Positions 8,973 through 17,909 of a DNA stretch of 64,000 bases are shown here, one piece after another. The notes below the pieces were generated by a model. It made no database searches. It had not been told where the DNA came from and saw only the letters and a list, made by a program, of their open reading frames with translations. This DNA is from Paenibacillus tepidiphilus (lineage in GTDB: Bacteria; Bacillota; Bacilli; Paenibacillales; Paenibacillaceae), in the NCBI RefSeq assembly GCF_008635795.1, contig NZ_VWRQ01000005.1, forward strand, positions 248,001-312,000, read 5' to 3'. The translations under genes were made by a program, and so were the position numbers. The first letter of the stretch is position 1, and every line of letters begins with the position of its first letter.

Positions 8973-9858
8973 GTCTCAAGCCCCCTTGTCGCAAAAATGG
9001 GGAAGCCTCGGCGGGAAGCGCGCCTGTAACCGGCCGGTGTGCAGGCCTGCCGAGTGCATATCCCTGTCCGTAATCTATACCGCTCTGCCGCAGATAGTGG
9101 AGCTCCTGCTCCGTTTCGATCCCCTCGGCAATTACCCGCGTCCCTGACCGTTCGGCGTATTCTCTGACCAGCCCCAGCAGCTCCTGCTGTTCCCGGCTGT
9201 CATGGATCGCTCGGATCAGCGACTTATCCAGCTTGATGAACTCCGGCTTGAGATAGACGAGCGTCTTCAGGCTGTTGTAGCCTGAACCCGCGTCATCGAC
9301 GGCAATCCGGAAGCCCTGTTTGCGGTAATGCGACAGCACCTTCTCAAAGCCGATGTAATCCTGCACCGCCTGGCGCTCTGTCAGCTCGAACACGATGCGC
9401 TCCGGAGACAACCCGAGTTCTCCTAGAAGACCCAGCGTTTCACCGCTTTTGTGGCGGGCGTCGCCCAGCACACCGGGATGTACATTAATGAAGACCAGCC
9501 CGTCCGCCGGTGTCTCTGTGCGTGAGCTGCGTTCGACATAGCGGGAGAGCGACATCCGCCGGCAAAACAGCTCAAAGCGGAACATCTGCTCCGTACACCC
9601 CGCGAACTCGTAGAAATGCTCCGTGGAAGGAAAATGCGCCGAGCTTGGCGGCCGGTTCAGAACCTCATGCCCGAGCGTGTGTCCACCCCCGAGCTGCACA
9701 ATCGGCTGAAAGAACGTATCGAGCCGCTTGTTATGCATAATATCCAGAAAGGCGGACAGCCTCCCCAGTTCCTTAATTTCATGTTTGATCCTTCCGCTCA
9801 GGTGCTGCATAACCTCTATGCACACTGACATCCCTTTGGTAGCTGTATCTGGCTTCAT
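8953..9858 (-). CDS. EAL-domain cyclic-di-GMP phosphodiesterase
   Basis: About 301 residues with an EAL domain over most of the length. The signature reads LGHEVL in place of ExL's usual EAL, and the other metal and substrate residues are present: FINVHP (Asn), FELTER (Glu), DDAGSGYNSL, KLDKS (Lys), AEGIE and QGYALGRP. The active enzyme would cleave cyclic-di-GMP to pGpG. A start at ATG 9858 with GGTGATGG upstream is preferred; GTG at 9894 is in frame too. It is the first gene of the pair with the CBS-GGDEF cyclase. Confidence 0.87.
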   Translation of the reverse strand: MKPDTATKGMSVCIEVMQHLSGRIKHEIKELGRLSAFLDIMHNKRLDTFFQPIVQLGGGHTLGHEVLNRPPSSAHFPSTEHFYEFAGCTEQMFRFELFCRRMSLSRYVERSSRTETPADGLVFINVHPGVLGDARHKSGETLGLLGELGLSPERIVFELTERQAVQDYIGFEKVLSHYRKQGFRIAVDDAGSGYNSLKTLVYLKPEFIKLDKSLIRAIHDSREQQELLGLVREYAERSGTRVIAEGIETEQELHYLRQSGIDYGQGYALGRPAHRPVTGALPAEASPFLRQGGLRHVSSDR

Positions 9859-10039
9859 TCCATCACCCGCATGTTTTCTCGTGAATTTTGTCACTATTCT
9901 TCAAGTATACGGCGTGAATATTAAGCAGCGGTAAAATACAAACCAGTATTTCCCGCGAATCGGCAAATTTCTGCAAGATATCAGCATCCGGGTGCACAGT
10001 TATGCTGGGGCAGAGTTCACCTGAGCCGCCGGCAGCGCA

Positions 10040-10068
10040 GAAAAAAGCAGGCGCCTCACGGCGCCTGC
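10040..10068 (-). terminator. Intrinsic terminator after ylbG
   Basis: On the minus strand GCAGGCGCC pairs with GGCGCCTGC across a short GTGA loop and is followed by TTTTTT. It lies 27 bases past the ylbG stop. Confidence 0.85.
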
Positions 10069-10094
10069 CCGGTACAAGCAATATCTTCTGCGGT

Positions 10095-10358
10095 TTACAA
10101 CCCGTAGTAACGGGTCTTGTCCTGCCCGTTGTTCGAATATTCCGTCTTCAGTTCATTGCGGAAAGATCTTTCGATCTTGCGAACATAGGAGAGCCTGCGG
10201 ACATTCTTCATAATCTCCTCGGCACGATCCGAATTCACGTACATCACCGCGTAATGCATTTTCCGGGAAACATAATGCAGCGTCCCGTATTTCTCCAGGT
10301 TGCGCGCCGCCTTGACGTCGCTGACCCAGACAATATATCCTGTCCGTTCCGCAAACAT
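10095..10358 (-). CDS. ylbG: YlbG family (UPF0298 / DUF2129) protein
   Basis: 87 residues matching the short YlbG family: MFAERTGYIVWVSDVKAARN, then YGTLHYVSRKMHYAVMYVN and a basic C-terminus. Its biochemical role is unknown. In Bacillus ylbG directly follows ylbF, as it does here with a 42-base gap, which supports both assignments. Last gene of the minus-strand run that begins with the XPB helicase, ending at the terminator at 10040-10068. Confidence 0.88.
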   Translation of the reverse strand: MFAERTGYIVWVSDVKAARNLEKYGTLHYVSRKMHYAVMYVNSDRAEEIMKNVRRLSYVRKIERSFRNELKTEYSNNGQDKTRYYGL

Positions 10359-10400
10359 AAGCTCATCCGCCTTTCGTTCTTCACCCTTTACCCGCTTACC

Positions 10401-10841
10401 TTAACCGCAGGAGCAAGCGCCTCCGCTGCCGCAGCCGCCGCCCTTCGGGTTCGGGTCATTGCTGGGAACCTTGATGCTGTCCGAGACCGCATAGGCAATC
10501 GTCTCCGACATTGAATGCAGCATGTTGTCCAGCGCGAGTTCCGCCTGCTTGAAGCGGGCGACCTCCTCGAATTGCTCCAGCTCCTTCTCCACCGCCGCCA
10601 CTTCGTCCTTGGCGGCATGGTAGTTCGGATGGAAGTGGCCGAACCGCTGCGTTTCCTCGAAGAGCTCCTTCTTGGATTGCAGCCGCTTGATCATGCCCTG
10701 AATGTCCGGATTGCCGTTGACCCGGCTCTTCCAGTATAAGTAATCCGCTACCTCGGCGGACTGGTTAATCATATCGCCTAATTCATAGGCGTATGTCAGC
10801 ACTTCGGCCATATCGACCGTACTCATTTCCGCTACGCTCAT
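10401..10841 (-). CDS. ricF: YlbF / RicF, subunit of the RicAFT (Y) complex
   Basis: 146 residues, mostly helical, with the YlbF core (LTYAYELGDMINQSAEVADY; ...HPNYHAAKDEVAAVEKELEQ). In B. subtilis RicF works with RicA (YmcA) and RicT (YaaT) to help RNase Y mature mRNAs and to support sporulation, competence and biofilm; the complex holds iron-sulfur clusters. The C-terminal tail here is Gly/Cys-rich with three Cys (GGGCGSGGACSCG), a plausible cluster-ligand site. Start: ATG at 10841, with a second in-frame ATG at 10826; a longer frame to 10973 overlaps the upstream gene and lacks support. Confidence 0.87.
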   Translation of the reverse strand: MSVAEMSTVDMAEVLTYAYELGDMINQSAEVADYLYWKSRVNGNPDIQGMIKRLQSKKELFEETQRFGHFHPNYHAAKDEVAAVEKELEQFEEVARFKQAELALDNMLHSMSETIAYAVSDSIKVPSNDPNPKGGGCGSGGACSCG

Positions 10842-10870
10842 GAACTTCACTCTTTTCTTGTACAGATATT

Positions 10871-12814
10871 CTACCGTGAACCAGTAGACTTTCTTATCAT
10901 ACCATAATCGCCCACTACAGCAGAAGAGGAATTTCTGCGCGCTGCGGGCAACAGCAGCTTCATCTCCCGCCAATCCCCTGCGGCGAGCATCGCTTCCTCC
11001 GGTGCCGTACCCGGGCGCAGCAGTGTGCCCGATACTCTCCAGGGAATCCCGTGGCTGCGTTCGGGAATGAATTCACAGGCTTCGCCTTGTACAGCGACCT
11101 GCACTTTATACCCGCGCTCCAGCGCATGCTCCATCATTTGCATGGCCGTGGAAGCGTGATAGTGGCGCCACTCCTTCAGCCACATCTGCGGGACCCCTTC
11201 CCCGCCGGCCGCTTCCTCCGGCCCGGCGGGCGGGATCAGCGGCAGCTCCGTGAACGCTGCCGTCCCGGGGCCGCTCTCCTTCGCCGTTCCGTGCGAAGGC
11301 AGCGCAGCGCTGCCGCCCGGCGCGGTCTCCGGGCCGCCGAGAAACAGCGCTTGCAGCGCAGGCCCCGCTGCTTCCCGCCCGGCGAACGCGCGGGGCGGAG
11401 CCATGCCGGCGGCGGCCAGCTCCTTGCGCAGCGGCTCCACGTCCGCCGCCGGCACCGCAAAGTGCAGCGGGCCGAGCCGCGCAAGCCGCAGCCGGGGATG
11501 GGCGGCGATCAGCTCCGCCTCCTCCAGGCTGCGGCAGGTCAGGAGAATCGCCTCCGACAAGGCGGTCCGGCCGATTCCCCGGGCCCAGAGCCGCAGCGCC
11601 TGCTCCGCCTGCTCCGGCAGCCCGCCCATGGCATGCTCCGCAAGCCAGGCGATAACCTGCCCGGGCTCCAGGCCATGCTCCGCCGCCTGCTCCAGCCGCT
11701 GCCTGGACAGGCGGAAGCTCCAGAACGCCTCGGTGTCCTGCAGCTCCGCACAGGCGAATAGCGTCCAGCGGACACTATAGGGCACCTCCGGCGGCACCAG
11801 CACCTCCAAATCCGGCTGGACGATGAATTGCGCCGCAGTAGCCGGATCAGCCGCGTGCCCGCCTGCGGACAGCCCCTCCGCTTCGTCGTCCCGCTCGCCG
11901 GACGGATGGCCGGCCGTGAGGCGCGGCTTGTCCTTCGTCCAGCGGAAGAGCGGCTCCCCCCCGGCCGCGCTGGCCAGCTCCATCCAGCCGCAGCCGGCCA
12001 GCGCCTTGAGCCAGGACCCGCTTGCTTCGAGCAGCTCCTGGATGGTCTGACCGGCTGTCAGCCCGGCCTGTTCCAGTACCGCCAGGGTATCCGGCAGCGA
12101 GAACCACGCTCCCGGCAGAAGGTCGCTGCCGGTAATCCAATAGCGGAAATGCAGCAAGGCCGGCTCCTGAGTGCCGCTGCGGGCAAGGATCATTTGATAC
12201 AGCCTATCGTTCATTTCAGGCTCGGTAAGCTGAAGCCAGGCAGCCAGCGCCGCCGGTACTAAGGTAATGGCCCCGCTCTCTTTGACCGCCAAGCCCAGCG
12301 CCAACAGCAGATCCAGCAGCACGGCTGCGGCCGGCGGCAGATTAACCATACCCCCGGAGGGTGGCAGCATGGCCTTCAGCCGCTCGCCCTCCCCGCTCAG
12401 CGAGGCGGTGAGGCGGCCGGCGGCGGCTTTGTGAATCGCGCCTTTGGCGGTAAGCGCAACTCCGCCATCAGCCATGAAAGCCAGCATGCGGAACACCTCT
12501 GCGGCCAGCGGCGGGCCGCTGCTCACCCCCGATCCAGCTTCGGCCCGGCTGGTAGGAGGCCCGAGCGCTGTCACTGCCTGCAGAATCGCCGGAATCCGCT
12601 GTTCAGGAATCCGGTACAGCCGTTCGCCCCACAGCTTCTGCCGCAGCTCCAGCCACTCTTCCCGGCGCAGCTCCAGCAGCGCCAGCTCCAGCTCCGCCCG
12701 GCACATCGCCTTCGGGCGGTGCTTCTCCTCCTGCCCCGCCGGAAACGGTATAGCCGAATAAGCGGCGAATAACCGCTTCAATATTTCCTGTGCTCCGTCG
12801 CTTAACCGGTACAT
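10871..12814 (-). CDS. Helicase-associated protein, companion of bacterial XPB (XPB/Ssl2 N-terminal-like)
   Basis: 647 residues, helical and winged-helix-like, with no ATPase motifs. A large Ala/Leu/Pro-rich middle (about 90-330) precedes the conserved central block (TAAQFIVQPDLEVLVPPEVPY), which marks the helicase XPB/Ssl2 N-terminal domain family. In actinobacteria and some Firmicutes such a protein is encoded next to XPB. It begins 2 bases after the XPB stop, and its ribosome site (GGGGAG) lies in the last codons of XPB, so the two are translationally coupled. It likely positions the helicase on DNA. Region 300-560 is highly GC-rich and low in complexity. Confidence 0.8.
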   Translation of the reverse strand: MYRLSDGAQEILKRLFAAYSAIPFPAGQEEKHRPKAMCRAELELALLELRREEWLELRQKLWGERLYRIPEQRIPAILQAVTALGPPTSRAEAGSGVSSGPPLAAEVFRMLAFMADGGVALTAKGAIHKAAAGRLTASLSGEGERLKAMLPPSGGMVNLPPAAAVLLDLLLALGLAVKESGAITLVPAALAAWLQLTEPEMNDRLYQMILARSGTQEPALLHFRYWITGSDLLPGAWFSLPDTLAVLEQAGLTAGQTIQELLEASGSWLKALAGCGWMELASAAGGEPLFRWTKDKPRLTAGHPSGERDDEAEGLSAGGHAADPATAAQFIVQPDLEVLVPPEVPYSVRWTLFACAELQDTEAFWSFRLSRQRLEQAAEHGLEPGQVIAWLAEHAMGGLPEQAEQALRLWARGIGRTALSEAILLTCRSLEEAELIAAHPRLRLARLGPLHFAVPAADVEPLRKELAAAGMAPPRAFAGREAAGPALQALFLGGPETAPGGSAALPSHGTAKESGPGTAAFTELPLIPPAGPEEAAGGEGVPQMWLKEWRHYHASTAMQMMEHALERGYKVQVAVQGEACEFIPERSHGIPWRVSGTLLRPGTAPEEAMLAAGDWREMKLLLPAARRNSSSAVVGDYGMIRKSTGSR

Positions 12815-12816
12815 GC

Positions 12817-14481
12817 TTACTCCCCTTCCCTTGCCGCTTGACTTCGCCGAACTGCGTATTCGTATCCCTGCTCGGTGAGAAACAGCCGGCGGCGGAGCGC
12901 GAATTCCTGCTCCCGGCTGTCCTCCGAGACAAGCGTATAGAAGTAGGCCTTATTGTCGCCGGGCTTCGGACGCAGAATGCGGCCCAGCCGCTGCGCTTCC
13001 TCCTGCCTTGAGCCGTAGGCTCCGGATACTTCGATTGCCACCGCGGCATCCGGCAGATTGACGGCGAAATTCGCCACCTTGGATACCACCAGCACGCGCA
13101 GCCCCCCTTCATTGAATGCCTCATACAACTCCGAGCGCTGGCGCTGCGGTGTTTTTCCGGTAATCAGCGGGGCCTGCAGTTCCTCCGCCAAGTGCTCCAG
13201 CTGGTCGAGATATTGTCCGATAACCAGAACCGGTGTGGCAGGATGGGCCTCGACGATTCTTTTTGCCGCCTCCGCCTTACCCGGATTGCCCGCTGCCAGG
13301 CGGAACTGCTCCCTGCTGCCTGCATAGGCATACTCGCTTCTGAGCCGCATATCCATCGGCACCGTCAGCTCAATGCATTCGACGGATGCAATGAAGCCCT
13401 CCTGCTCCAGCTGTTTCCAGGGCAGCTCATAGCTCTTGGGACCGATCAGCGAGAAGACATCGTCTTCTCTGCCGTCCTCCCTGACAAGCGTGGCGGTCAG
13501 CCCAAGGCGCCGGGTAGCCTGGATTTCTGCAGTGGCCCGGAACACCGGGGCAGGCAGCAGATGCACCTCGTCATAAATAATCAGGCCCCAATTCCGTTCG
13601 TTGAAGAGACTCATATGAAGAAACGGGGCGTCCTTGCCGGATCGGTGTGTCAGCATCTGATAGGTAGCCACAGTCACCGGGCGCACCTCTCTCTTCTCCC
13701 CGGTATATTCACCGATAAGATCTTCCGAAAGGCTGGTGCGGCTCAGGAGCTCTTCGCGCCACTGCTCAACGGAAGTCGCGTTGGAGGTGAGAATAAGGGT
13801 TTCGCACTGCAGCCGTTCCACAGCTGCGATGCCCACTACAGTCTTGCCTGCGCCGCAGGGCAGTACGATAACGCCGCTGCCGCCGCCCTTCTCGAAGGCC
13901 CGGGCTGCTTCAAGCTGGTATTCGCGCAGACGGAAATCTGCTCCGCTCCACTTCACAGACAAGGTCTGTCCTGCCCGGTAGCCTGCCCGGTCAAGCACAG
14001 GATAGCCCAGCCGGGTCAGCTCCTGCTTAAGCAGGCCGCGGCCCGCTGCAGGCAGCAGCCACTCCCCGGGACCGCTGGTCCGCAGACCCATTCCGGCCAG
14101 GACCGGATTCTCCTCAAGCTGCGGCATGAGGTTATTCTGCAGTGCACGAAGCACCATCAACCGGTTGTCCTCAGGGCAGGTGCATAGCTCAAGGCTCCCG
14201 TAACGGGACATAATTTCGGTAATTTCCTCGTTCAGTCCGGCCGGAACACCCCAGCGCGACAGCCTGCCGAGACTGCAGCAAATCTCGGCGGCCGTATGGC
14301 CGGCAGCTGCGGCATTCCATAGGGACAACGGTGAAATGCGGTACGTGTGATAGACGGACGGGCTCTTCAGCAGCTCGGCATAGCCGGCGAGCTCCCTTCT
14401 GGCCTCCGCAAACCCGGGATGGGCGCACTCCAGCAGAATGGTGCGGTCCCGGCGCAGAATGCAAGCACCTTGTCCTTCCAT
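12817..14481 (-). CDS. Bacterial XPB-type DNA helicase (SF2)
   Basis: 554 residues. An N-terminal helicase-associated domain (1-180) is followed by SF2 motor domains: Walker A PCGAGKT (208-214), motif Ia ILTSNATSVEQW, DEVH box (304-307), motif III LTATLVREDGRED (includes the RED loop typical of XPB) and motif VI EAQRLGRILRPK. XPB unwinds DNA 3' to 5'; bacterial members are thought to act in DNA repair. GGAGGGG precedes ATG 14481. It is the first gene of an apparent operon with its companion, ricF and ylbG. Confidence 0.92.
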   Translation of the reverse strand: MEGQGACILRRDRTILLECAHPGFAEARRELAGYAELLKSPSVYHTYRISPLSLWNAAAAGHTAAEICCSLGRLSRWGVPAGLNEEITEIMSRYGSLELCTCPEDNRLMVLRALQNNLMPQLEENPVLAGMGLRTSGPGEWLLPAAGRGLLKQELTRLGYPVLDRAGYRAGQTLSVKWSGADFRLREYQLEAARAFEKGGGSGVIVLPCGAGKTVVGIAAVERLQCETLILTSNATSVEQWREELLSRTSLSEDLIGEYTGEKREVRPVTVATYQMLTHRSGKDAPFLHMSLFNERNWGLIIYDEVHLLPAPVFRATAEIQATRRLGLTATLVREDGREDDVFSLIGPKSYELPWKQLEQEGFIASVECIELTVPMDMRLRSEYAYAGSREQFRLAAGNPGKAEAAKRIVEAHPATPVLVIGQYLDQLEHLAEELQAPLITGKTPQRQRSELYEAFNEGGLRVLVVSKVANFAVNLPDAAVAIEVSGAYGSRQEEAQRLGRILRPKPGDNKAYFYTLVSEDSREQEFALRRRLFLTEQGYEYAVRRSQAAREGE

Positions 14482-14532
14482 AGCAACCCCTCCAGTCAGT
14501 CTGCAATATGATTAAACAGCCCTGATACGCAG

Positions 14533-14575
14533 GAAGAAGCCCACCTCCGGCCTGTAGCCGGACATGAGCTTCCCC
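14533..14575 (-). terminator. Possible terminator after the CBS-domain gene
   Basis: On the minus strand GGAAGCTCA...TGGGCTTCTTCC forms an outer stem with an inner CCGGC-TACAG-GCCGG hairpin, 18 bases past the CBS stop. The following tract is only weakly T-rich. Confidence 0.45.
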
Positions 14576-14592
14576 GTATGAAACCATTAAAT

Positions 14593-15021
14593 TCAATGCA
14601 GCTGCCGCGAAATATCGCTCAGCGCTTCCCCGGCCTCATCCGCAAATACATTTCGCACCGCCAGATCACCGAGCGAGATGATTCCAAGCAGCTTCTGCCC
14701 TTCGCATACCGGCAGACGGCGCACCTGGTGCTCCGCCATAATCTCGGCAGCCTCATCTACGGTGGCCGCTGGAGAGACGGAGAGGATATCCTTGCTCATT
14801 ACCGTTTCAACTGCGGTCGAGCCGGAATGCTTCTCTGCATAGCCTCTGATGACCAGATCGCGGTCGGTAATGACCCCAAGCAGGGTCTGTCCGTCAGCGG
14901 AATCGACCACCGGGATAAAACCGGTGTCATGCTCCTTCATCTTGACCGCCACTTCATAAATATTATCGAGCAGCGTAACCGTTGCCGGCCGCGCGGTCAT
15001 GACTTCCTTCACTGTCTTCAA
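14593..15021 (-). CDS. Two-CBS-domain protein
   Basis: About 142 residues made of two CBS motifs (VKEVMTARPATVTLLDNIYE ... GVITDRDLVIRG; VMSKDILSVSPAATVDEAAE ... GIISLGDLAV). Stand-alone CBS pairs bind adenosine nucleotides and regulate partners; the partner is unknown. I choose TTG at 15021 because AGGAGG lies 9 bases upstream; the longer reading to an upstream start at 15087 has no good ribosome site. Single-gene unit between the XPB operon and the amidohydrolase. Confidence 0.85.
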   Translation of the reverse strand: MKTVKEVMTARPATVTLLDNIYEVAVKMKEHDTGFIPVVDSADGQTLLGVITDRDLVIRGYAEKHSGSTAVETVMSKDILSVSPAATVDEAAEIMAEHQVRRLPVCEGQKLLGIISLGDLAVRNVFADEAGEALSDISRQLH

Positions 15022-15102
15022 GCAAGGAACCCTCCTGTTTCTAAGCGTGGATGCTTCATCAGCAGTAGGATTTCCCCGCATTGCCAAATCTATACGGCCA
15101 TG

Positions 15103-16272
15103 TTATTCATTCATGTAAGAATCCGCCATGGCAATCAGCAGGCGTGCGCCATGCAGCATCGCCGCTTCGTCGAAATCAAATTTGCTGTGGTGGTGGGGAT
15201 AGACGGCGTTCTTGTCCGGATTGCCGGCGCCTACGAAGATGAAGCAGCCGGGGATCTCCCGGACATAATAGGCGAAATCCTCCGCCGGCATCAGCTTCTC
15301 GATCAGACTCACCTGGACACCTTCGCCAAGCACCTGCGGCGCTACGCGGAAGAACCGGTTAAACTCCGCTTCATGGTTCACCAGCGGCGGATAACCCATC
15401 ATATAGTCCAGGTGATACTCCGCGCCATAGGCCGCCGCTACAGCAGCCGTCAGCTCCTCGATTCTCTTGCGGATCAAGAAGCGTGTCTCTTCATCGAAGG
15501 CACGGACTGTACCCGTGATGCGGGTACGCTCTGCCACCACATTCTGGGCAGTGCCGCTCTGGAATGTCCCGACGCTGACCACAGCCGGCCGCAGCGGGTC
15601 TACCGAGCGGCTGACGATGGTCTGCAGCTGCATCACCAGCGCCGCTCCGGCCACGATGCTGTCCACCGCTTTATGCGGCATGCCGCCGTGTCCGCCTTTG
15701 CCGATGATGTCGATGAAGAATTCATCGGCTGAAGCCATCAGCGGTCCCGGTGCACTGCCGACCGTGCCCACAGGCATCGGTGTCCACAGATGCAGTCCAT
15801 ACACGGCGTCGGCGCCTTCCAGCACACCTTCTGCAATCAGCCCCTGGGCTCCGCCGGGGCATATTTCCTCCGCAGGCTGGAACAGGAACCGCAGCTCGCC
15901 CGCGATGCTCCCGCGTCGTGAACTGTAATATGCGGCCGCCGCCAGCAGCATCGAAGTATGCCCGTCATGTCCGCAGGCATGCATGACGCCCTCCTTCTGC
16001 GAAGCATATTCCGCCCCGCTCTCTTCCTGAATGGCCAGTGCGTCCATATCGGCCCGGAGGACCACCGTCTTTCCGGGCTTGTCTCCCTTCAGAATCCCCA
16101 CTAATCCATAGCCGGAGGCGCTCCGCTTGACTTCGATGCCGAATTCGGCAAGCCTGGCGGCAACATAGGCCGAGGTCTCCTTTTCCTGATAGGATAATTC
16201 AGGATGTGCATGCAGGTGGCGCCGCCACTTGACCATCTCCGGGTACAACCGCTCTAACGTCAATAACTCCAT
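15103..16272 (-). CDS. M20 family amidohydrolase / peptidase (hippurate or N-acyl amino acid hydrolase type)
   Basis: About 389 residues of an M20D-type metallohydrolase. Metal and catalytic motifs are present: HACGHDGHTSML, FQPAEEICPGGA (catalytic Glu pair), GLHLW and, near the end, the metal ligand region AVYPHHHSKFDF. These enzymes cut N-acyl amino acids such as N-acetyl amino acids; the substrate is not determined here. ATG 16272 follows AAAGGGCG; an in-frame start at 16353 would add about 27 unconserved residues. Confidence 0.88.
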   Translation of the reverse strand: MELLTLERLYPEMVKWRRHLHAHPELSYQEKETSAYVAARLAEFGIEVKRSASGYGLVGILKGDKPGKTVVLRADMDALAIQEESGAEYASQKEGVMHACGHDGHTSMLLAAAAYYSSRRGSIAGELRFLFQPAEEICPGGAQGLIAEGVLEGADAVYGLHLWTPMPVGTVGSAPGPLMASADEFFIDIIGKGGHGGMPHKAVDSIVAGAALVMQLQTIVSRSVDPLRPAVVSVGTFQSGTAQNVVAERTRITGTVRAFDEETRFLIRKRIEELTAAVAAAYGAEYHLDYMMGYPPLVNHEAEFNRFFRVAPQVLGEGVQVSLIEKLMPAEDFAYYVREIPGCFIFVGAGNPDKNAVYPHHHSKFDFDEAAMLHGARLLIAMADSYMNE

Positions 16273-16464
16273 ATCCAATCGCCCTTTCTGCATAACCCGC
16301 TCCGGCCCAATTCCGGACCCCGCCTTCCTGGTGTCACCGGATTTCAGCCGCAATAGGCTATATTTCTTCTATTGTAGCAGAAACGCTATAAAGTAGGGAA
16401 TCATAGGTCCCGATTACCTTGCACTGCCTCTCTAAACATACTATCATGAAGTAGAATGGTATTC

Positions 16465-16493
16465 TTTCCGGTTTATGAATCTATGATTATACT
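16465..16493 (+). promoter_or_regulatory. Possible sigma-A-like promoter for the leader peptide and ftsW
   Basis: TTTCCG (16465-16470) and TATACT (16488-16493) are 17 bases apart. The -35 box is weak. It stands 22 bases before the leader peptide ATG. Confidence 0.4.
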
Positions 16494-16514
16494 CAATTAA
16501 GGAGACCGATCGCT

Positions 16515-16568
16515 ATGATATTTATGAATATACATACTTCCCGAGTGAAAGCGCTGCTGGCGACATGA
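16515..16568 (+). CDS. 17-codon leader peptide overlapping the ftsW start
   Basis: An ATG at 16515 has an excellent ribosome site (AAGGAGA, 16499-16505), while the ftsW ATG itself has only a poor one. The 17-residue product (MIFMNIHTSRVKALLAT) ends in TGA at 16566-16568, which overlaps the ftsW start codon (ATGATG at 16565-16570). This arrangement fits translational coupling: ribosomes finishing the leader restart at ftsW. Whether the peptide itself has a role is unknown. It is too short for routine gene callers. Confidence 0.6.
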   Translation: MIFMNIHTSRVKALLAT

Positions 16569-17899
16569 TGGCCTTGAAGGGAAATACCAGGACGAATACC
16601 AAGACGAATGCCAGAAGCAGCGGCAAAGCCGGCGCCGAGAAGAAATCCAGTTCATCTGCCAAACCCAGGGCAAGTCTTCCCGCCAGGGGCACGCCGGATT
16701 TTCAGCTGCTCATTCTGACGCTGCTGCTGGTCGGCTTCGGGCTGGTGATGGTCTTCAGCTCCAGCTCCAGCCTGACGCTGGCCAGCAATAAATTCGGCAA
16801 TGATCCGTTATATTTCATTAAGCGCCAAGTGGTATGGGTAGTCTTGGGGACGTTCGTCATGTTCACTGTGATGAATATTCATTTCAGCAAGTTCAAGAAA
16901 TGGTATGCCCCGTTGTTCATTCTTACCCTTATTCTGCTGCTGCTCGTTGCTTTTACCGAACGGATTAATGGCGCCAAGAGCTGGCTGAGCATCGGCAGCC
17001 TTGGCATTCAGCCGACCGAGCTGGCCAAGCTCTCGATCATTCTCTATCTGGCGGCGCTCATCACCAAGAAGGGCGAACGCTTCCGCGATTTGCGCACCGG
17101 CTATATCCCGGTGATGGTGATCGTCGGCATCGTCGCCGGGCTGATTATGATGCAGCCGGATTTGGGCTCCTGTCTGATTCTGGTGGCTACAAGCGGGCTG
17201 GTGATCTATGCCGGCGGAGCCAGCATGAAGCACATTCTCGGCTCCATCGCCCTGCTGATTCTGGGCGTAGGCATCGTTATGGGCGCCAAGATGGGCATCG
17301 ACGCATTATCCCCTGCGCCCAGTACGTCCGCTATATCGGACAGCTACAAATTAGACCGTATCACTGCCTTTCTCGACCCGCTGGCGGACGAGTCGGACAG
17401 CGGCTTCAATATCGTCCAGTCGCTGATCGCCTTCGGCGAGGGCGGCACCAGCGGCATCGGCTTCGGGCAAAGCGTTCAGAAGCTGCATTATCTGCGCTAT
17501 CCGTATACCGACTTTATCTTCGCCATCGTCGGTGAGGAGCTGGGCTTTATCGGCACCTCGATTTTCCTGCTGCTGTATCTGTACTTTATCTGGCGGGGGA
17601 TCCTGATTGCCCTGCGCTGTACCGATCCGTTCGGCACGCTGGTCGGAGTCGGTATAATGGGCCTGATCGCTATACAAGCCTTCGTCAACATCGGCGGCGT
17701 CACCAAGACGATTCCGCTGACCGGGGTTACGCTGCCATTCATCAGCTATGGCGGCTCTTCGCTTCTGGTCAGTATGCTGTGCATGGGTATCATGCTGAGC
17801 ATCTCCCGGGAGAGCACCCGCCCCGCCAAAGAGGAAGTGACCAAATCCGTCACCACCGTCCGCGAAATCCGGAACGCCCGGACCGCCGGCGGCAGATAA
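16565..17899 (+). CDS. ftsW: SEDS-family peptidoglycan glycosyltransferase FtsW
   Basis: 444 residues with a 40-residue Ser/Lys/Thr-rich cytoplasmic head and about ten membrane helices. SEDS signatures are clear: GFGLVMVFSSSSS, NGAKSWLSIG, QPTELAKL, MQPDLGS, QSLIAFGEGG, HYLRYPYTDFIFAIVGEELG, NIGGVTKTIPLTGVTLPFIS and YGGSSLLV. FtsW polymerises lipid II at the septum with a class B PBP. RodA and SpoVE are close alternatives; length and the GVTKTIPLTGVTLPF block favour FtsW/SpoVE. A leader peptide overlaps its start. A perfect hairpin follows 10 bases after the stop. Confidence 0.88.
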   Translation: MMALKGNTRTNTKTNARSSGKAGAEKKSSSSAKPRASLPARGTPDFQLLILTLLLVGFGLVMVFSSSSSLTLASNKFGNDPLYFIKRQVVWVVLGTFVMFTVMNIHFSKFKKWYAPLFILTLILLLLVAFTERINGAKSWLSIGSLGIQPTELAKLSIILYLAALITKKGERFRDLRTGYIPVMVIVGIVAGLIMMQPDLGSCLILVATSGLVIYAGGASMKHILGSIALLILGVGIVMGAKMGIDALSPAPSTSAISDSYKLDRITAFLDPLADESDSGFNIVQSLIAFGEGGTSGIGFGQSVQKLHYLRYPYTDFIFAIVGEELGFIGTSIFLLLYLYFIWRGILIALRCTDPFGTLVGVGIMGLIAIQAFVNIGGVTKTIPLTGVTLPFISYGGSSLLVSMLCMGIMLSISRESTRPAKEEVTKSVTTVREIRNARTAGGR

Positions 17900-17909
17900 G
17901 GCTCCACCC

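Noticed and set aside
14578..15732. 384-codon frame antisense to the CBS and M20 genes
   Set aside because: Opposite strand codes recognisable proteins; no ribosome site and unnatural composition.
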